The notes under the pieces: generated by a model
Told to the model about the DNA's origin: nothing
Seen by the model: only the letters and a program-made list of their open reading frames with translations
Database searches by the model: none
Position numbers and translations under genes: made by a program
In this document: positions 63,552-64,000 of the stretch, one piece after another
How the letters are laid out: every line of letters starts with the position of its first letter
How positions within the stretch are numbered: the stretch's first letter is position 1
DNA from: Lunatibacter salilacus
GTDB lineage: Bacteria > Bacteroidota > Bacteroidia > Cytophagales > Cyclobacteriaceae
Assembly (NCBI RefSeq): GCF_009797935.1
Contig: NZ_VOLC01000005.1
Location: 186,001-250,000, forward strand
Direction of reading: 5' to 3'
Length of the DNA stretch: 64,000 nt

Positions 63552-63710
63552 CTAGTAGGTCTCCCATGCTATTTTTGCGATTTCCCCGATTACATCCTCA
63601 GCCTCATCCGAGTTTTCAAACCCCTCAACAAACACTGTTAAAATCAACGGCTTTTCTCCCAACATTAAATGGTAAGCATGCAGAGGTGGTTCAATCCTTT
63701 CGGGAATCAC
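63552..63710 (-). pseudogene. possible C-terminal remnant of a beta-lactamase-like serine hydrolase
   Basis: A 52-codon frame beginning at a GTG five bases after the AbgT stop. It ends 'KPLILTVFVEGFENSDEAEDVIGEIAKIAWETY', which resembles the last strand and helix of class A-type serine hydrolases; the window's own enzyme at 53.8-54.7 kb ends in a similar strand-helix pattern. The SxxK, SDN and KTG parts are absent. The match is short and by eye only. Confidence 0.35.
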
Positions 63711-63715
63711 TGGTA

Positions 63716-64000
63716 TTATGGGGTAACGTATTCGTAGGTCGATTGCAAGCCCAGAGGAATACCCAGCGTCCAATAAACCAACAGGAAAATGGTCCAGCTT
63801 ACCAATAGGACTACCGTAAAAGGAAGCATAATTGAAACCAATGTTCCAATGCCAGTCGCCTTCACATAGCGTTGACAAAATATGACAACTAACGGGAAAT
63901 AAGGGAGTAATGGGGTTATTATATTGGAAACCGAATCCCCTACCCGGTAGGCAGCTTGCGTTAGGTCGGGAGAAATTCCCAGCTGCATCAGCATCGGTAC
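63716..64000 (-). CDS. AbgT-family transporter, C-terminal part (runs off window)
   Basis: The last ~94 codons of an integral membrane protein. 'GISPDLTQAAYRVGDSVSNIITPLLPYFPLVVIFCQRY' is the conserved C-terminal re-entrant/helix region of AbgT proteins, and the final helices end near 'GLQSTYEYVTP'. AbgT members export sulfonamides or import p-aminobenzoyl-glutamate. The rest lies beyond the right edge. Confidence 0.85.
   Translation of the reverse strand, partial: VPMLMQLGISPDLTQAAYRVGDSVSNIITPLLPYFPLVVIFCQRYVKATGIGTLVSIMLPFTVVLLVSWTIFLLVYWTLGIPLGLQSTYEYVTP

Overview
The window looks like a chromosomal segment of a Bacteroidota bacterium, most likely order Cytophagales and perhaps family Cyclobacteriaceae (inference from gene types). 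Supporting signs are a moderate-to-low GC content, very weak Shine-Dalgarno signals, TTG-N19/20-TAnnTTTG promoters in front of tRNA genes, many Bacteroidota-type lipoprotein signals, GIN-domain, DUF1349, VCBS/FG-GAP and Kelch surface or periplasmic proteins, and a fused aspartokinase-homoserine dehydrogenase I. No phage, plasmid, CRISPR array, rRNA operon or intact insertion sequence is visible.

Layout. 0-10.5 kb: edge of an FAD monooxygenase, two GNAT acetyltransferases, an MscS channel, a membrane-anchored PHP hydrolase, a BCS1-like AAA ATPase, a broken amidase, a MATE exporter, an orphan DUF6364 antitoxin between two copies of a gene 3' end, and a CBS/DUF294 nucleotidyltransferase. 10.7-11 kb: tRNA-Arg(TCT) and tRNA-Lys(TTT). 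11.6-14.5 kb: a TPR histidine kinase and a stand-alone four-helix-bundle sensor. 14.5-28.6 kb: a carbohydrate catabolic region with SSS symporter, DHDPS/NanA-like aldolase, sialidase-like lipoprotein, fucose-isomerase-like enzyme, VCBS and DUF1349 proteins, two haem-c proteins, a heparinase-like protein, a Tat-exported Gfo/Idh/MocA oxidoreductase and a clan-A glycoside hydrolase; no SusC/SusD pair is present. 28.6-38.6 kb: small lipoproteins, a metallophosphoesterase, a phosphoglucomutase-like pseudoenzyme, a ChbG-type deacetylase, remains of a PIN/DUF6364 toxin-antitoxin pair next to an M56 (BlaR1-like) fragment, an aminotransferase/sulfotransferase pair, a Kelch protein, a DoxX-like protein and an OhrR-type regulator behind a glutathione peroxidase remnant. 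39.1-44.1 kb: the threonine operon (thrA-thrB-thrC, minus strand), preceded by a leader ORF rich in Thr/Ser/Ile codons and a terminator hairpin that together look like a transcription attenuator. 44.2-53.6 kb: GIN protein, SDR, a second MscS, an alkyltransferase-like protein, a sugar-phosphate transferase, an SSS symporter, ClpS, RecR, tRNA-Ala(GGC), a Tat-exported hydroxyacid dehydrogenase and a GreA/B-like protein. 53.7-64 kb: a class A beta-lactamase-like lipoprotein, an AT-rich stretch with decayed sequence, a PQQ-type sugar dehydrogenase, a hexapeptide acetyltransferase, an amber-interrupted TraR/DksA gene, a SulP transporter, a frameshifted outer-membrane-barrel fragment, a secreted protein of unknown family, DUF2784, a Cys-rich copper-binding protein and the end of an AbgT transporter.

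Two themes stand out. First, the threonine operon seems to be controlled by classical ribosome-mediated attenuation. Second, the segment holds an unusual number of gene remnants for 64 kb: amidase, PIN toxin, M56, GPx, TraR/DksA, OMP barrel, and possibly GIY-YIG and beta-lactamase fragments. Most of these sit beside tRNAs, orphan antitoxins or AT-rich gaps, which suggests repeated small insertions and deletions. All functional calls come from reading motifs by eye; no database search was run.
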